From positions 151,460 through 215,459 of the forward strand of contig NZ_JAQFVG010000311.1 in assembly GCF_029439455.1 (NCBI RefSeq): DNA of 64,000 nucleotides, read 5' to 3'. Of the stretch, positions 1-8,529 are shown piece by piece. The translations under genes and the position numbers were made by a program. Every line of letters begins with the position of its first letter. Position 1 is the first letter of the stretch. The DNA comes from Caballeronia sp. BR00000012568055 (GTDB lineage Bacteria; Pseudomonadota; Gammaproteobacteria; Burkholderiales; Burkholderiaceae). The notes under the pieces were generated by a model, which was given only the letters and a program-made list of their open reading frames with translations, did not search any database and was not told the DNA's origin.

Positions 1-283
1 TGGCTTTCCACGCGCCGAGATCCACCGAATCCGTTTCGGAAACGGGCGTGCTGCCCGCATCGATGTTGGTGAACTTGCCGCTGCGCTGCAAATCCTGACG
101 AATGATCGCGCTCACTTGCTGCGGCGAACTGGCTTCGTTGGCGAAAGTAGCGGTCGCGATCGGGTATTGCGTGGAGCCGACGCCGGTCACGAGGACGTTC
201 AACTGGGCGTGGGCGGTGGTGCCGGCTGCGATCAGACAGGATGCGACCAGCGTTCTCAGGCCAAGCTTCGTCATCAAACTCAT
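1..283 (-). CDS. tolB: TolB, periplasmic Tol-Pal protein (5' part only)
   Basis: N-terminal part of TolB, the periplasmic beta-propeller protein of the Tol-Pal envelope system; the rest lies beyond the left edge. Translation starts at 283 with [12 protein letters not shown], a hydrophobic stretch and an Ala-X-Ala type signal cleavage site (AHA before QLNVLVTG), followed by the typical N-terminal domain ([16 protein letters not shown], which matches TolB). It lies 93 bp downstream of tolA in the order tolQ-tolR-tolA-tolB expected for this operon. Identification is by family resemblance of about 94 residues plus operon position. Confidence 0.93.
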   Translation of the reverse strand, partial: MSLMTKLGLRTLVASCLIAAGTTAHAQLNVLVTGVGSTQYPIATATFANEASSPQQVSAIIRQDLQRSGKFTNIDAGSTPVSETDSVDLGAWKA

Positions 284-376
284 GCTGTTAGAAGTTCCAT
301 TAAAACAATGTTCAAGTGTCGGAAGACTGCACAAACAGACCCCCATTCGCACAATTCGTTCCCGAAGGGCCGATGC

Positions 377-1492
377 TTAGCCACCCGCCGGACGCAGCGT
401 GATGGTAAAGGTTCCGGGCGCCTTTCCGTCGATATCGACAGGCATCGGATCGGAGCGCTGCACGGCACGCAAAGCGGCTGCGTCCCACTGCTCGTTGCCG
501 CTCGATCGCGTGATATTCGCCGACAGCAACGTGCCCGATGGCGAGCAACGCACCGAGACAACCGTTTCGAGGCCAGCCGTCTCGCCGCCCCACACGATAT
601 TCGGACGCACACGTCGCTGAACCTTCTCGGCATAACCCGGCGACGCAGCATTACCGCCCGCGCCCTTACCGCTGCCACTCTTCGCAAGCCCTTCACCGCT
701 GGACGCCGTACCGCCGCCCAACTGGCCTTGCAGTTGCGCCAGACGCGCCTTGCGTTCTGCATCGACTTTGGCCTTGGCTTCGGCGGCTGCCTTGGCCTTC
801 GCGTCCGCCGCGGCCTTCGCCTTCGCGTCTGCGGTAGCCTTGGCTTGTGCATCGGCCTTTGCCTTTGCTTCCTGCTGCTCTTTCTGTTCCTTCAACTGCT
901 CTTGCTTCTGCGCTTCAGCCTGCTGTTGTTGCTGCTGACGCGCCTTATCCTGTTGCGCTTTCTGCTGTTGCTGCTGCTTTTGCAGATCCGCCTGACGCTG
1001 TTGTTCGATCTGCTTCTGCTTGTCCTGCATCGCCTTTTGCTGCGCGGCGGCAGCTTGCGCGGCCGCTTGTTGCTGACGCTTCGCCTCCGCTTCCTGCTGC
1101 GCCTGCTCCTGCTGACGACGCTGTTCCGCCAACTGCGCCTCGCGCTGTGCGGCTTCTTGCTTACGCTTCTTTTCTTGCAACGCGATGTCCGCGTCTTCGT
1201 CCTTTGCGGGCGGCGGCGCAGGCGGCGCTTTCACGACCGGAGTCGGCGGCGTCGGAGTGGGGCGGGGCGTCGGCGTGGGCTGATCCGGAATCTCGGTCCA
1301 GATTTCGGCTTCCGCGCCCGCAGGCGTGTTGTTCTGCCAATTGATGCCGTGATACAGCAGCCAGAGCAGCAGCAGATGCATCAGCGCGGCGAGTCCGAAC
1401 GCCTTCCACGTCCCGCGCTCGCGCGGCGGACGAACGGGCCGCGCGGACGATGCCCGCGCCTGCCGGGGCTGATTATTCTGCGAACCGATCAT
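377..1492 (-). CDS. tolA: TolA, inner-membrane Tol-Pal linker
   Basis: TolA, 371 aa, spans the periplasm and couples TolQR proton-motive-force energy to outer-membrane constriction at division. Three parts are visible: a short cytoplasmic N-terminus and one membrane helix (about residues 30-48, LAALMHLLLLWLLYHGI), a Pro-rich linker (about 70-95), a long Ala/Lys/Gln/Glu helical region (about 100-265) with runs of Gln, and a C-terminal TolA/TonB-like domain (about 285-371) including the NIVWGG segment. The start overlaps the tolR stop by 4 nt, so the two are translationally coupled. The low-complexity middle is normal for TolA. Confidence 0.95.
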   Translation of the reverse strand: MIGSQNNQPRQARASSARPVRPPRERGTWKAFGLAALMHLLLLWLLYHGINWQNNTPAGAEAEIWTEIPDQPTPTPRPTPTPPTPVVKAPPAPPPAKDEDADIALQEKKRKQEAAQREAQLAEQRRQQEQAQQEAEAKRQQQAAAQAAAAQQKAMQDKQKQIEQQRQADLQKQQQQQKAQQDKARQQQQQQAEAQKQEQLKEQKEQQEAKAKADAQAKATADAKAKAAADAKAKAAAEAKAKVDAERKARLAQLQGQLGGGTASSGEGLAKSGSGKGAGGNAASPGYAEKVQRRVRPNIVWGGETAGLETVVSVRCSPSGTLLSANITRSSGNEQWDAAALRAVQRSDPMPVDIDGKAPGTFTITLRPAGG

Positions 1493-1932
1493 TGCGATTT
1501 GACGAGCAATCCGACGCGCTTCACGCCGCGCGCTTTCATATCCGACATCACGTTCATGACGGACTCGTACTTCACGGTCTTGTCCGCCGCGATCACGACC
1601 GGCTGATCCGGATGCGATTCCTGCCGGTTCAGCACGAAGGTGTTGAGATCGCCCTTGGTCATTTTCTGCTCTTGCGACGCGCCGCTATCGTCTTTGTAGC
1701 GCACGGTCATGCTGCCATCGGCCTTGATATTGATGACGACCGGCGGCTGCTGCTCCTGCGGCTGCGCGTTGCCGACCGTCGGCAAATTGATGATCGAAGG
1801 CGACACCAGCGGCGCCGTCACCATGAAGATGACGAGCAGCACGAGCATCACGTCGATATACGGCACGACATTGATGTCGGCCATTGCGCGGCGCGAACTG
1901 CCGCGCATGCTGGAACGAATCGGGCCTGCCAT
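1489..1932 (-). CDS. tolR: TolR, proton-channel subunit (ExbD/TolR family)
   Basis: TolR, 147 aa. With TolQ it forms the inner-membrane proton channel that powers TolA. A single membrane helix (about residues 24-44) contains the functional aspartate of this family, Asp27 in VPYIDVMLVLLVIFMV; the rest is the periplasmic domain (about 60-147). The start at 1932 (MAGPIRSSMRG) is preceded by an AAGGAG-type site (GAAAAGGAGTCCGCG), so longer readings of this frame are not needed. It lies 17 bp after tolQ and overlaps tolA by 4 nt. Confidence 0.95.
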   Translation of the reverse strand: MAGPIRSSMRGSSRRAMADINVVPYIDVMLVLLVIFMVTAPLVSPSIINLPTVGNAQPQEQQPPVVINIKADGSMTVRYKDDSGASQEQKMTKGDLNTFVLNRQESHPDQPVVIAADKTVKYESVMNVMSDMKARGVKRVGLLVKSQ

Positions 1933-1949
1933 CGCGGACTCCTTTTCGG

Positions 1950-2627
1950 TTAGTGCGCCTGGCGCTGCAAGATGTTCGAGAACTCTTCGATGAAGGTCTC
2001 GAAGCGGATCGCCAGACGGTCGATATCGTGTGCGTAGCGGTTGTAGGCAACCACGGCCGGAATTGCGGCGAACAGGCCGATTGCGGTCGCGACGAGCGCT
2101 TCCGCAATGCCGGGTGCGACGTTCGCGAGCGTCGCCTGCTGCACGTTGGCCAGCCCCCGGAACGAGTTCATGATCCCCCACACCGTGCCGAACAGACCGA
2201 TATACGGACTCACCGAACCCACCGATGCGAGGAACGCGAGATTCGCTTCCAGCACGTCCATTTCACGCTGAAACGCGGCACGCATGGCGCGGCGCGAACC
2301 ATCGAGAATCGCGCCCGGATCGGTGATGCGGCGCTCTTTGCCCTTCAGAAACTCGCGCATGCCGGATTCGAAGATACGCTCCAGCGCGCCGATGGTGTGC
2401 CGATTGTTCGCCGCGCTCTGATACAGCGCCTGCAAATCGCCGCCCGACCAGAAATCGCGTTCGAAGCGCTCGGTCTGCACGCGTGCGCGGCGAATGGCGA
2501 AAGCCTTGCGGAAGATGAACGTCCACGACAGCAGCGAGAGGATCAGCAACAGCGCCATCACCGCCTGCGCGAGCAAGCTTGCGTGGATGACGAGAGAAAT
2601 GATCGACAGGTCTTGTGTGTTTTCCAT
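1950..2627 (-). CDS. tolQ: TolQ, proton-channel subunit (MotA/TolQ/ExbB family)
   Basis: TolQ, 225 aa, a three-helix inner-membrane protein that assembles with TolR as the motor of the Tol-Pal system. Helices are at about residues 13-36, 128-152 and 165-190. The conserved family stretch SVSPYIGLFGTVWGIMNSF sits at the second helix and the third helix is Ala/Gly rich (GIAEALVATAIGLFAAIPAV). Length and helix spacing match E. coli TolQ. It is the first of the tolQRAB genes; ybgC lies 119 bp upstream on the same strand. Confidence 0.96.
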   Translation of the reverse strand: MENTQDLSIISLVIHASLLAQAVMALLLILSLLSWTFIFRKAFAIRRARVQTERFERDFWSGGDLQALYQSAANNRHTIGALERIFESGMREFLKGKERRITDPGAILDGSRRAMRAAFQREMDVLEANLAFLASVGSVSPYIGLFGTVWGIMNSFRGLANVQQATLANVAPGIAEALVATAIGLFAAIPAVVAYNRYAHDIDRLAIRFETFIEEFSNILQRQAH

Positions 2628-2693
2628 AAGGTCCGCTAATACGTCGCGATCAAAGGCGCGTCAGACGTTCGTGATGTGGATGTGAATGAAACG

Positions 2694-2718
2694 AAAGCCG
2701 CGCGCCATGCCCGGCTTT
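2694..2718. terminator. Weak hairpin between ybgC and tolQ
   Basis: AAAGCCG (2694-2700) pairs with CGGCTTT (2712-2718) across an 11-nt loop. On the minus strand, the direction of transcription, the following sequence is CGTTTC, a poor U tract. It could attenuate ybgC transcripts before tolQ or be an intercistronic hairpin; a 7-bp stem with a long loop is weak evidence. Confidence 0.35.
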
Positions 2719-2746
2719 TTCGATGATTGGTGTTTCAAGGCTTGCG

Positions 2747-3178
2747 TCATGTCGTGCGCGCCGCGTGCGGTCCGCGCTTCAACGCGTCGATCACGGCTTC
2801 CGGAATGCCCGCAGGACGAATCGATGCGCGGTCCACCGAAGCGACGCGAATATCGCCGCTCGCGAGCAGCACATCGCCGCGCCATGCTTCCTGATGAAAA
2901 TCCACCGATGCGCGCCCGAGCCGGTCGATACGGCTCACCACGCGAACGACATCGTCCAGACGCGCGGGCGAAGCGTATTCCACCGCCGTCCGCCTCACGA
3001 CGAACACGATGCCATCCGACTCGGCCACGCGCTGCTGATCGATGCCGCACGCGCGCAGCCATTCGGTACGCGCCCGCTCGAAGAACTTCAGGTAGTTCGC
3101 ATAGAAGACGATGCCGCCTGCGTCCGTGTCTTCGTAATAGACGCGAATCGGCCACTCGAAAATCGACGGATCGCTCAC
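2747..3178 (-). CDS. ybgC: YbgC acyl-CoA thioesterase (tol-pal associated, hotdog fold)
   Basis: Hotdog-fold thioesterase of the YbgC/4-hydroxybenzoyl-CoA thioesterase family, which hydrolyses acyl-CoA or acyl-ACP and is found with the Tol-Pal genes in many proteobacteria. The diagnostic N-terminal block YYEDTDAGGIVFYANYLK, with its catalytic Asp, is present. I use the GTG at 3178 (reads SDPSIFEWP, 143 aa), which matches the usual length; an in-frame TTG at 3202 would add eight residues, and neither start has a strong Shine-Dalgarno. It precedes tolQ on the same strand. Confidence 0.9.
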   Translation of the reverse strand: MSDPSIFEWPIRVYYEDTDAGGIVFYANYLKFFERARTEWLRACGIDQQRVAESDGIVFVVRRTAVEYASPARLDDVVRVVSRIDRLGRASVDFHQEAWRGDVLLASGDIRVASVDRASIRPAGIPEAVIDALKRGPHAARTT

Positions 3179-3316
3179 CTTTGCGTGTTCCCGCTCGCGC
3201 AACAGCGCCCGAGTTGGCTCGCCGAGCCGAACTGAAGCGTTTTTTGACAGAAATTCATCCGCGGCATTTTACCGGAACCCGAAGCGGCATCGCCAAATCC
3301 TCAGTCCTTCTGCGAA

Positions 3317-4063
3317 TCAGCCGCGGTGAATTTGCAACGGTCCGAAGGTTTGCGCGACCGGCATCAGCTCGATCGTATTGATATTGACGTGCGCGGGGCG
3401 CGTCGCGATCCAGTAAATCGAGTCGGCGATATCTTCGGGCGTGAGGGGCTGCACGTCCTTGTATACGGTGGCGGCTTTCGCGTCGTCGCCACGGAAGCGG
3501 ACGTTGGAGAACTCCGTGCCGCCGCACAGACCCGGCTCGATGTCCGTCACGCGCAGCGCGGTGCCGGCGAGATCGGCGCGCAGATTTAGGCTGAACTGGC
3601 GCACGAAAGCCTTGGTCGCGCCATAGACGTTGCCGCCCGGATAAGGATAGTTCGCGGCCACCGAGCCGAGATTGAACACGTGACCGCGATTGCGCTCGAC
3701 CATGCCGGGCAGGATCGCGCGCGTCATGGTCACGAGGCCCGTGCAGTTCGTGTCGATCATGTTCTTCCACTCGTCGAGATCCGCTTTGTGCGCGGGTTCC
3801 AGACCGAGCGCGAGACCGGCGTTGTTCACCAGCACGTCGATCTGCGCGAACGATTCCGGCAACGAAGCGATGGCCGCGTTGATTGCGTTTTCATCGCGCA
3901 CATCCAGTTCGAGCGGCAACAGCGCGTCACCGAGTTCGCTGGACAGCGCGACGAGCCGTTCCTTGCGGCGCGCAGCCGCGATCACACGATGGCCGCCTTT
4001 GACGAAACTGCGGGCGATGGCTGCACCAAAACCGGCGGAAGCGCCGGTGACGAAAACGATCAT
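3317..4063 (-). CDS. ydfG: YdfG-type NADP-dependent 3-hydroxy acid / malonic semialdehyde reductase (SDR)
   Basis: Classical short-chain dehydrogenase, 248 aa, very close by eye to E. coli YdfG, which oxidises serine, allo-threonine and other 3-hydroxy acids and reduces malonic semialdehyde. Visible are the cofactor motif TGASAGFG, the Arg pair typical of NADP preference (AARRKERL), NNAG, the catalytic YGATK, and the YdfG-specific stretches DIEPGLCGGTEFSNVRF and PAHVNINT. The start at 4063 (MIVFVTGASAG) has GGAG 7 nt upstream; a longer reading to 4162 is less likely. It is divergent from glyA. Confidence 0.9.
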   Translation of the reverse strand: MIVFVTGASAGFGAAIARSFVKGGHRVIAAARRKERLVALSSELGDALLPLELDVRDENAINAAIASLPESFAQIDVLVNNAGLALGLEPAHKADLDEWKNMIDTNCTGLVTMTRAILPGMVERNRGHVFNLGSVAANYPYPGGNVYGATKAFVRQFSLNLRADLAGTALRVTDIEPGLCGGTEFSNVRFRGDDAKAATVYKDVQPLTPEDIADSIYWIATRPAHVNINTIELMPVAQTFGPLQIHRG

Positions 4064-4230
4064 GAGCGGGCTCCGGGGAGAGTCGAAGGGGCTGAGCCGA
4101 ACGGCGCGCAAAGCGCCACCGGCAACGGCGCACAGGGTACTTCCATTGATGCGTCGCGGCAAGTAACGCGCGGCTCGAACGATCGTGCTTCGAAGGCCCG
4201 CCGCGCGGCGTCTGCGGGCCGCGCGGCCCG

Positions 4231-4259
4231 TTGCCTAAAGCCCGGTCGCCCATTACACT
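4231..4259 (+). promoter_or_regulatory. Likely sigma-70 promoter of glyA
   Basis: TTGCCT (4231-4236) and TACACT (4254-4259) are separated by exactly 17 bp. This would start transcription near 4266, just before the riboswitch aptamer, giving glyA a leader of about 250 nt. Assignment is from consensus only; the fit of start site to aptamer supports it. Confidence 0.6.
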
Positions 4260-4269
4260 ACGATGCTCA

Positions 4270-4361
4270 AACCCCGCGTGACTGGCGATAGAATCTTCGG
4301 ATTCAAGGTGGAGAGACCCACCAGGAAGCGCGGAGCGTCGTTTTGCCGTTCGCCTGGGCAG
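4270..4361 (+). promoter_or_regulatory. ZTP (pfl) riboswitch in the glyA leader
   Basis: The pfl motif senses ZTP/ZMP (AICAR phosphates), which accumulate when 10-formyl-tetrahydrofolate is short, and turns on one-carbon and purine genes. Its conserved blocks appear in order: GTGACTGGCG (4278-4287), a small GAATC/GATTC hairpin with UUCG loop (4291-4304), the P3 stem GGTGG (4307-4311) with CCACC (4318-4322), GGAAGC (4324-4329), and, after a variable linker, CGCCTGGGCA (4351-4360). P1 is CCGCG (4274-4278) with CGCGG (4329-4333). The downstream gene, serine hydroxymethyltransferase, is a known pfl-motif target. No clear terminator follows, so control may be translational or Rho-based. Confidence 0.87.
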
Positions 4362-4517
4362 CTGAGATGCATGCGCCGTTATTGCTGCGCTGCTGGTGGC
4401 TGTCCGTTCCGCGAAACCGGATTCATCCCTCATCCGTCGCGTCTGGACTCCATTGGTTTCCAGCGTCATTTGCGCGCGCGCGATCCAGTCAACCTGTTTT
4501 GAACCCACGGAAAACGT

Positions 4518-5765
4518 ATGTTTGACAGAGCTGAAAGCACCCTCGCCAAAGTCGATCCCGAATTGCTCAAGGCGATCGAACAGGAAAACGGCCGTCAGGA
4601 AGATCACATCGAACTGATCGCGTCGGAAAACTACACGTCGCCGGCTGTGATGGCCGCGCAAGGTTCGCAACTCACCAACAAATACGCCGAAGGCTATCCC
4701 GGCAAGCGCTATTACGGCGGCTGCGAGTACGTGGATATCGTCGAGCAACTGGCGATCGACCGCGTGAAGCAACTGTTCGGCGCGGAAGCGGCCAACGTGC
4801 AGCCGAATTCCGGTTCGCAGGCGAATCAGGGCGTGTTCTTCGCCATGCTCAAGCCGGGCGACACGATTATGGGCATGAGCCTGGCCGAAGGCGGTCACCT
4901 CACGCACGGCTCGCCGGTGAATATGTCGGGCAAGTGGTTCAACGTGGTGAGCTATGGTCTGAACGAAGCCGAAGATATCGACTACGACAAGACGGAAGCG
5001 CTGGCCAAGGAACACAAGCCGAAGCTGATCGTTGCGGGCGCGTCGGCGTTTGCGTTGAAGATCGACTTCGAGCGTTTGTCGAAGATCGCGAAGAGCGTCG
5101 GCGCTTACTTTATGGTCGATATGGCGCATTACGCGGGTTTGGTTGCAGCGGGCGTGTATCCGAATCCGGTGCCGCACGCGGACTTCGTCACCACGACCAC
5201 GCACAAGAGCCTGCGCGGCCCGCGCGGCGGCGTCATTCTGATGAAGGCTGAATTCGAGAAGCAGATCAACTCGGCGATTTTCCCCGGCATTCAGGGCGGT
5301 CCGCTCATGCACGTGATCGCGGCCAAGGCTGTCGCGTTCAAGGAAGCGCTGTCGCCGGAGTTCAAGACGTATCAGCAAGCCGTGGTCGAAAATGCGCGCG
5401 TGCTGGCGGAAACGCTGGTCAAGCGCGGTCTGCGTATCGTCTCGGGTCGCACGGAAAGCCACGTGATGCTGGTCGATCTGCGCGCCAAGAAGATCACCGG
5501 CAAGGCTGCGGAAGCCGCGCTCGGTAACGCGCATATCACGGTTAACAAGAACGCGATCCCGAACGATCCGGAAAAGCCGTTCGTCACCAGCGGCGTGCGT
5601 CTCGGCTCGCCGGCCATGACCACGCGCGGTTTCGGCACGAAGGAAGCGGAGATCGTCGGTAATCTGATCGCGGATGTGCTCGACAATCCGGAAGATCAGG
5701 CGAACCTCGAACGCGTGCGCGCGCAAGTGTCCGAGCTGACCAAGCGCTTCCCGGTCTATCGTTAA
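4518..5765 (+). CDS. glyA: Serine hydroxymethyltransferase
   Basis: GlyA, 415 aa, PLP enzyme that converts serine and tetrahydrofolate to glycine and 5,10-methylene-tetrahydrofolate, the main entry of one-carbon units. Motifs include [46 protein letters not shown] and the PLP lysine Lys230 in [14 protein letters not shown]. Full length for the family. The ATG at 4518 follows a leader of about 250 nt carrying the ZTP riboswitch, so expression is probably raised by folate or purine stress. nrdR follows 18 bp downstream, probably in the same transcript. Confidence 0.98.
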   Translation: MFDRAESTLAKVDPELLKAIEQENGRQEDHIELIASENYTSPAVMAAQGSQLTNKYAEGYPGKRYYGGCEYVDIVEQLAIDRVKQLFGAEAANVQPNSGSQANQGVFFAMLKPGDTIMGMSLAEGGHLTHGSPVNMSGKWFNVVSYGLNEAEDIDYDKTEALAKEHKPKLIVAGASAFALKIDFERLSKIAKSVGAYFMVDMAHYAGLVAAGVYPNPVPHADFVTTTTHKSLRGPRGGVILMKAEFEKQINSAIFPGIQGGPLMHVIAAKAVAFKEALSPEFKTYQQAVVENARVLAETLVKRGLRIVSGRTESHVMLVDLRAKKITGKAAEAALGNAHITVNKNAIPNDPEKPFVTSGVRLGSPAMTTRGFGTKEAEIVGNLIADVLDNPEDQANLERVRAQVSELTKRFPVYR

Positions 5766-5783
5766 TCTCCGAACCATACGCCT

Positions 5784-6266
5784 ATGCGCTGCCCATTTTG
5801 CCGACACGAAGATACCCAGGTCGTGGATTCTCGCGTGTCGGAGGATGGCGCAGCCATTCGGCGGCGGCGGCGCTGTCCCGCGTGCGACAAGCGCTTTACC
5901 ACGTATGAACGCGTCGAACTCGCGCTGCCGTCGGTCGTGAAGAAAGACGGCACGCGCGTCGAGTTCGACCGCCGCAAGATCGTCGCGAGCATGCAGCTTG
6001 CGTTGCGCAAACGTCCCGTCGCAGCCGATGCCATCGATGCCGCGGCATCGCGTATCGAATATCAATTGCTCGGTACGGGCGAGCGGGAAATTCAGAGCGA
6101 ACGACTCGGCGGACTCGTCATGAACGAGTTGCGTGCGCTCGACACCATCGCCTACGTGCGGTTCGCATCTGTCTACAAGCGTTTCGAAGACGTGTCCGAA
6201 TTCGAAGACGTGCTCGACGAATTCCGTCGCGCCGCGCCGAAGAAGACGACGTCGCGCAAGCGCTGA
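5784..6266 (+). CDS. nrdR: NrdR, ribonucleotide reductase repressor
   Basis: NrdR, 160 aa, an ATP/dATP-sensing repressor of nrd operons. An N-terminal zinc ribbon has Cys3, Cys6, Cys31 and Cys34 (MRCPFC and CPAC), followed by the Arg-rich RRRRR patch. The ATP-cone domain covers about residues 46-136 ([16 protein letters not shown]). A Lys/Arg tail ends the protein. It lies 18 bp behind glyA, a common pairing in beta- and gamma-proteobacteria linking folate metabolism and dNTP supply. Confidence 0.97.
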   Translation: MRCPFCRHEDTQVVDSRVSEDGAAIRRRRRCPACDKRFTTYERVELALPSVVKKDGTRVEFDRRKIVASMQLALRKRPVAADAIDAAASRIEYQLLGTGEREIQSERLGGLVMNELRALDTIAYVRFASVYKRFEDVSEFEDVLDEFRRAAPKKTTSRKR

Positions 6267-6404
6267 TTCTTTTCGCATCTTTTCTCCCGGTTCCCTCCAG
6301 TTTGCACAGACTTGGGCTGCGTGAACACTAGGCCGTTCGGCTAATGGCGGCGCGCGTTTTTTATCGATAGATTCCTAGTCCGATTCAATCGATAAGGGAT
6401 GCAG

Positions 6405-6935
6405 ATGAAACGCGGTTTTACGCTGACCGAACTATGCGTCGTGCTCGCGGTGATGGCGATCGTCGCGACGTTCGCGATGCCGTCGTTCTTCGCGTGGCAG
6501 TTGCGCGATCAGATCGATGCGCGAGCGCGCGCGCTTTTTTCCACGCTGTCGCTTGCACGCGCCGAAGCGATTCGCCGTGGCGCGCGCGTGACCTTTTGCC
6601 GGATCGATTCGGCGCGTCATTGTCTGGCGTCGGGAAAGGCGTGCGATAACGGCGTCACCGATTGGTCGTGCGGCTGGGGCGTGTTCGTCGATCAGGACGG
6701 TAAGGCTGTGCTGTTGCGCATGCAGGCCGCGATGATGCCGGTTTCGATTGCGGGCGCGGCCACCGATTTGTCGTTCACGCCGCCTTCTGGCCAGGTGATC
6801 GGCGGATTTCGCAGCTTCGATTTCGGTCCGCGCGGTGTGGAATCGAACGCGTATTCCTCCGCGCGGCGATGCGTCCGGCTCGCGGCAGGCGGGCGCCCGC
6901 GTATGACGCAGGGCGCGTGCGGGGCGTCGGCATGA
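6405..6935 (+). CDS. FimT/GspH-family type IV minor pseudopilin
   Basis: First gene of a minor-pilin operon, 176 aa. A class III leader KRG|FTLTE (cleavage after Gly4, Glu at mature position 5) precedes a hydrophobic helix to about residue 28, then a GspH/FimT-type globular domain with four cysteines in the middle (CRIDSARHCLASGKAC and DWSCGWG). Two ATGs are possible, 6399 and 6405; the AAGGG at 6394-6398 abuts the first and sits 6 nt before the second, so 6405 is preferred. Such proteins prime type IV pilus assembly and may bind DNA for uptake. Confidence 0.85.
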   Translation: MKRGFTLTELCVVLAVMAIVATFAMPSFFAWQLRDQIDARARALFSTLSLARAEAIRRGARVTFCRIDSARHCLASGKACDNGVTDWSCGWGVFVDQDGKAVLLRMQAAMMPVSIAGAATDLSFTPPSGQVIGGFRSFDFGPRGVESNAYSSARRCVRLAAGGRPRMTQGACGASA

Positions 6936-7321
6936 AGCGCTTATCGAGAATGCGCGGTGATTCGCTGATCGAAGTAATGATCGCGTTGTCGCTGACGGCG
7001 GTTACGGCGCTTGGGCTTGTCGCGGTGCAAAGCGCATTGGCGCGTGGCGAACGGATGGCGCTGCTGCGCGAACGCGCGACGCTTATCGCGGATTCGGTCG
7101 CGGAAAGCATTCGCAGCGAAGCTGATCGAACGATGGTCATCGCGCAATGGCAGGCGAGGGCGGCGTCGATGCTGCCTGACGGCGATCTCGCCGTGCTGAA
7201 TCGCGACGATAACGTGCGCGTCGCGGTCGTCAGTTGGCGCGCGGATGAGCACGCGGAGTCGTGTCCGGAACCGCAGGCCGGATCGACGAAAGCGTGCATT
7301 GCCGTGGCGTTTGCGCGATGA
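6932..7321 (+). CDS. pilV: PilV-like type IV minor pilin
   Basis: 129 aa prepilin-like protein; the start (ATG 6932) overlaps the previous stop as ATGA. The N-terminus MKRLSRMRG|DSLIEVMIALSL has the prepilin peptidase glycine and Glu at mature position 5, with the SLIEVMIAL helix typical of PilV. The globular part is short and contains a C-terminal Cys pair (SCPEPQAGSTKAC). By position (after the FimT-like gene and before pilW) it is the PilV of the priming complex. Confidence 0.85.
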   Translation: MKRLSRMRGDSLIEVMIALSLTAVTALGLVAVQSALARGERMALLRERATLIADSVAESIRSEADRTMVIAQWQARAASMLPDGDLAVLNRDDNVRVAVVSWRADEHAESCPEPQAGSTKACIAVAFAR

Positions 7322-8082
7322 AAAAACATCGAGGTCACACGCTGCTCGAACTCATGATCGCGATGGCGCTCGGCATGTTGATCGTGCTGGCCGCGTTGTC
7401 GTTGTATCGGTCGCAGCGAGCGGCGTTCGAACGCGCCGCCGATACCGCGCGCATCCACGATGCAGGCGTCGTCGCGCTGGATTTGCTCGGACAGCAGATT
7501 CAGATGGCGGGCTTCGCAACCAGCAACGATCATGTCGATGCCGCGTTGATCGGCTGCGCGCAAGGGCGTGTGGTCGGCGCGGATACATCGTCGTCGTGCG
7601 AGACGCTCGCGAGTCACTCGGACGGCATGCAAGTCCGCTATACCGCCGACACGATCGCCACATGGCCATCGTCCGCGAATTCGCCGACGGATTGCCTCGG
7701 CCAGAACGTCGCCGATACCTATGTCATCAACCGCTATTACGCGAAGGCGAGCACGTCGAGCGGCGAGCCGGAGTTGTATTGCGAGGGCAGTGGCAAGCAG
7801 GCGCAGCCTTTGGTCGAAGGCATCGAACGGATGCGGGTTGTGTATTGGCTGCCGGGCGCGACCAGTGCAGTCGATGCGTCCGCCATTGCGCGCGATCGCT
7901 GGGCGGATATCAACGCCGTCGAAATATGCGTGCTCGTGCGCGGATATTTGAATCAGGCGAAGCGCAAGGCGAGTTATATCGATTGCAACGGCGCGTTGGC
8001 TTCAGCGGAAGACGGCCGTACGCGACAGGCGTTCTGGCGTCGAATCGCGATCCGCAACTCGACCGCGCGAGGTGGCGCATGA
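7318..8082 (+). CDS. pilW: PilW-like type IV minor pilin
   Basis: 254 aa, the largest minor pilin of the cluster. The leader MKKHRG|HTLLELMIAMALGMLIV has Glu5 and a long hydrophobic helix; the family-typical QIQMAGF follows at about residue 60. Central and C-terminal regions contain several cysteines. ATG at 7318 overlaps the pilV stop (ATGA). PilW works with PilV, PilX and the FimT/FimU protein to start pilus growth. Confidence 0.87.
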   Translation: MKKHRGHTLLELMIAMALGMLIVLAALSLYRSQRAAFERAADTARIHDAGVVALDLLGQQIQMAGFATSNDHVDAALIGCAQGRVVGADTSSSCETLASHSDGMQVRYTADTIATWPSSANSPTDCLGQNVADTYVINRYYAKASTSSGEPELYCEGSGKQAQPLVEGIERMRVVYWLPGATSAVDASAIARDRWADINAVEICVLVRGYLNQAKRKASYIDCNGALASAEDGRTRQAFWRRIAIRNSTARGGA

Positions 8083-8516
8083 GAAAGCACGCGCGCGGCA
8101 CCGCGCTCCCGATCGTTCTCCTGCTCGCCGCGATGATGCTGATTACCGCGAGCGCCTGGCTCCAGACATCGCTTGTGGCGGCGCGCACGACGGTCGCCGC
8201 GCGCGAACGTGTGCAGGCATTTCATGCAGCCGACAGCGCGTTGATCCGATGCGCGCAAATGCTCTCATCGGCAATTCCGGGCACGGAGCTGTGGCGGAAC
8301 AAGGCTTCGTTCGACGCGCTGGCCATTCAGCCGTTCATCGCGTGGCCGTACGCGCGCCGCGTGCCGCAATGTCTGATCGAAAGCGCTGCGCAGAACGCAT
8401 ATCTCATCACCGCGCGCGGTTTCGGCGCAACGGCCGATTCGGAAGCGTGGCTGCAACTGCGTATCGACGCGAACGGAAACAAGCATTGGCGACGCGTCGT
8501 GGCGCGCCCGTTTTGA
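8079..8516 (+). CDS. pilX: PilX-like type IV minor pilin
   Basis: 145 aa. Start ATG at 8079 overlaps the pilW stop (ATGA). MRKHARG|TALPIVLLLAAMMLITA resembles PilX/GspK leaders: the glycine cleavage site is present but there is no Glu at mature position 5, which is usual for this tip component. The stretch RERVQAFHAADSALIRC matches the conserved PilX/GspK block A-x-x-A-A-x-x-A. In many bacteria pilY1 comes next; here it does not. Confidence 0.82.
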   Translation: MRKHARGTALPIVLLLAAMMLITASAWLQTSLVAARTTVAARERVQAFHAADSALIRCAQMLSSAIPGTELWRNKASFDALAIQPFIAWPYARRVPQCLIESAAQNAYLITARGFGATADSEAWLQLRIDANGNKHWRRVVARPF

Positions 8517-8529
8517 GGAATCACGCACG

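Noticed and set aside
880-1180. Repeated CTGCTG/TTGCTGC stretches as a tandem repeat or CRISPR-like array
   Set aside because: They encode the Gln/Ala-rich helix of TolA and have no regular unit or spacers.
116-1606. 496-codon plus-strand reading frame, Leu/Arg-rich
   Set aside because: It is antisense to tolA; the Leu/Arg runs are the complement of the Gln/Lys/Ala codons of TolA's low-complexity region.
3927-6278. 783-codon minus-strand reading frame
   Set aside because: Antisense to glyA and nrdR in a GC-rich genome; no recognisable domain, and the plus-strand genes are certain.
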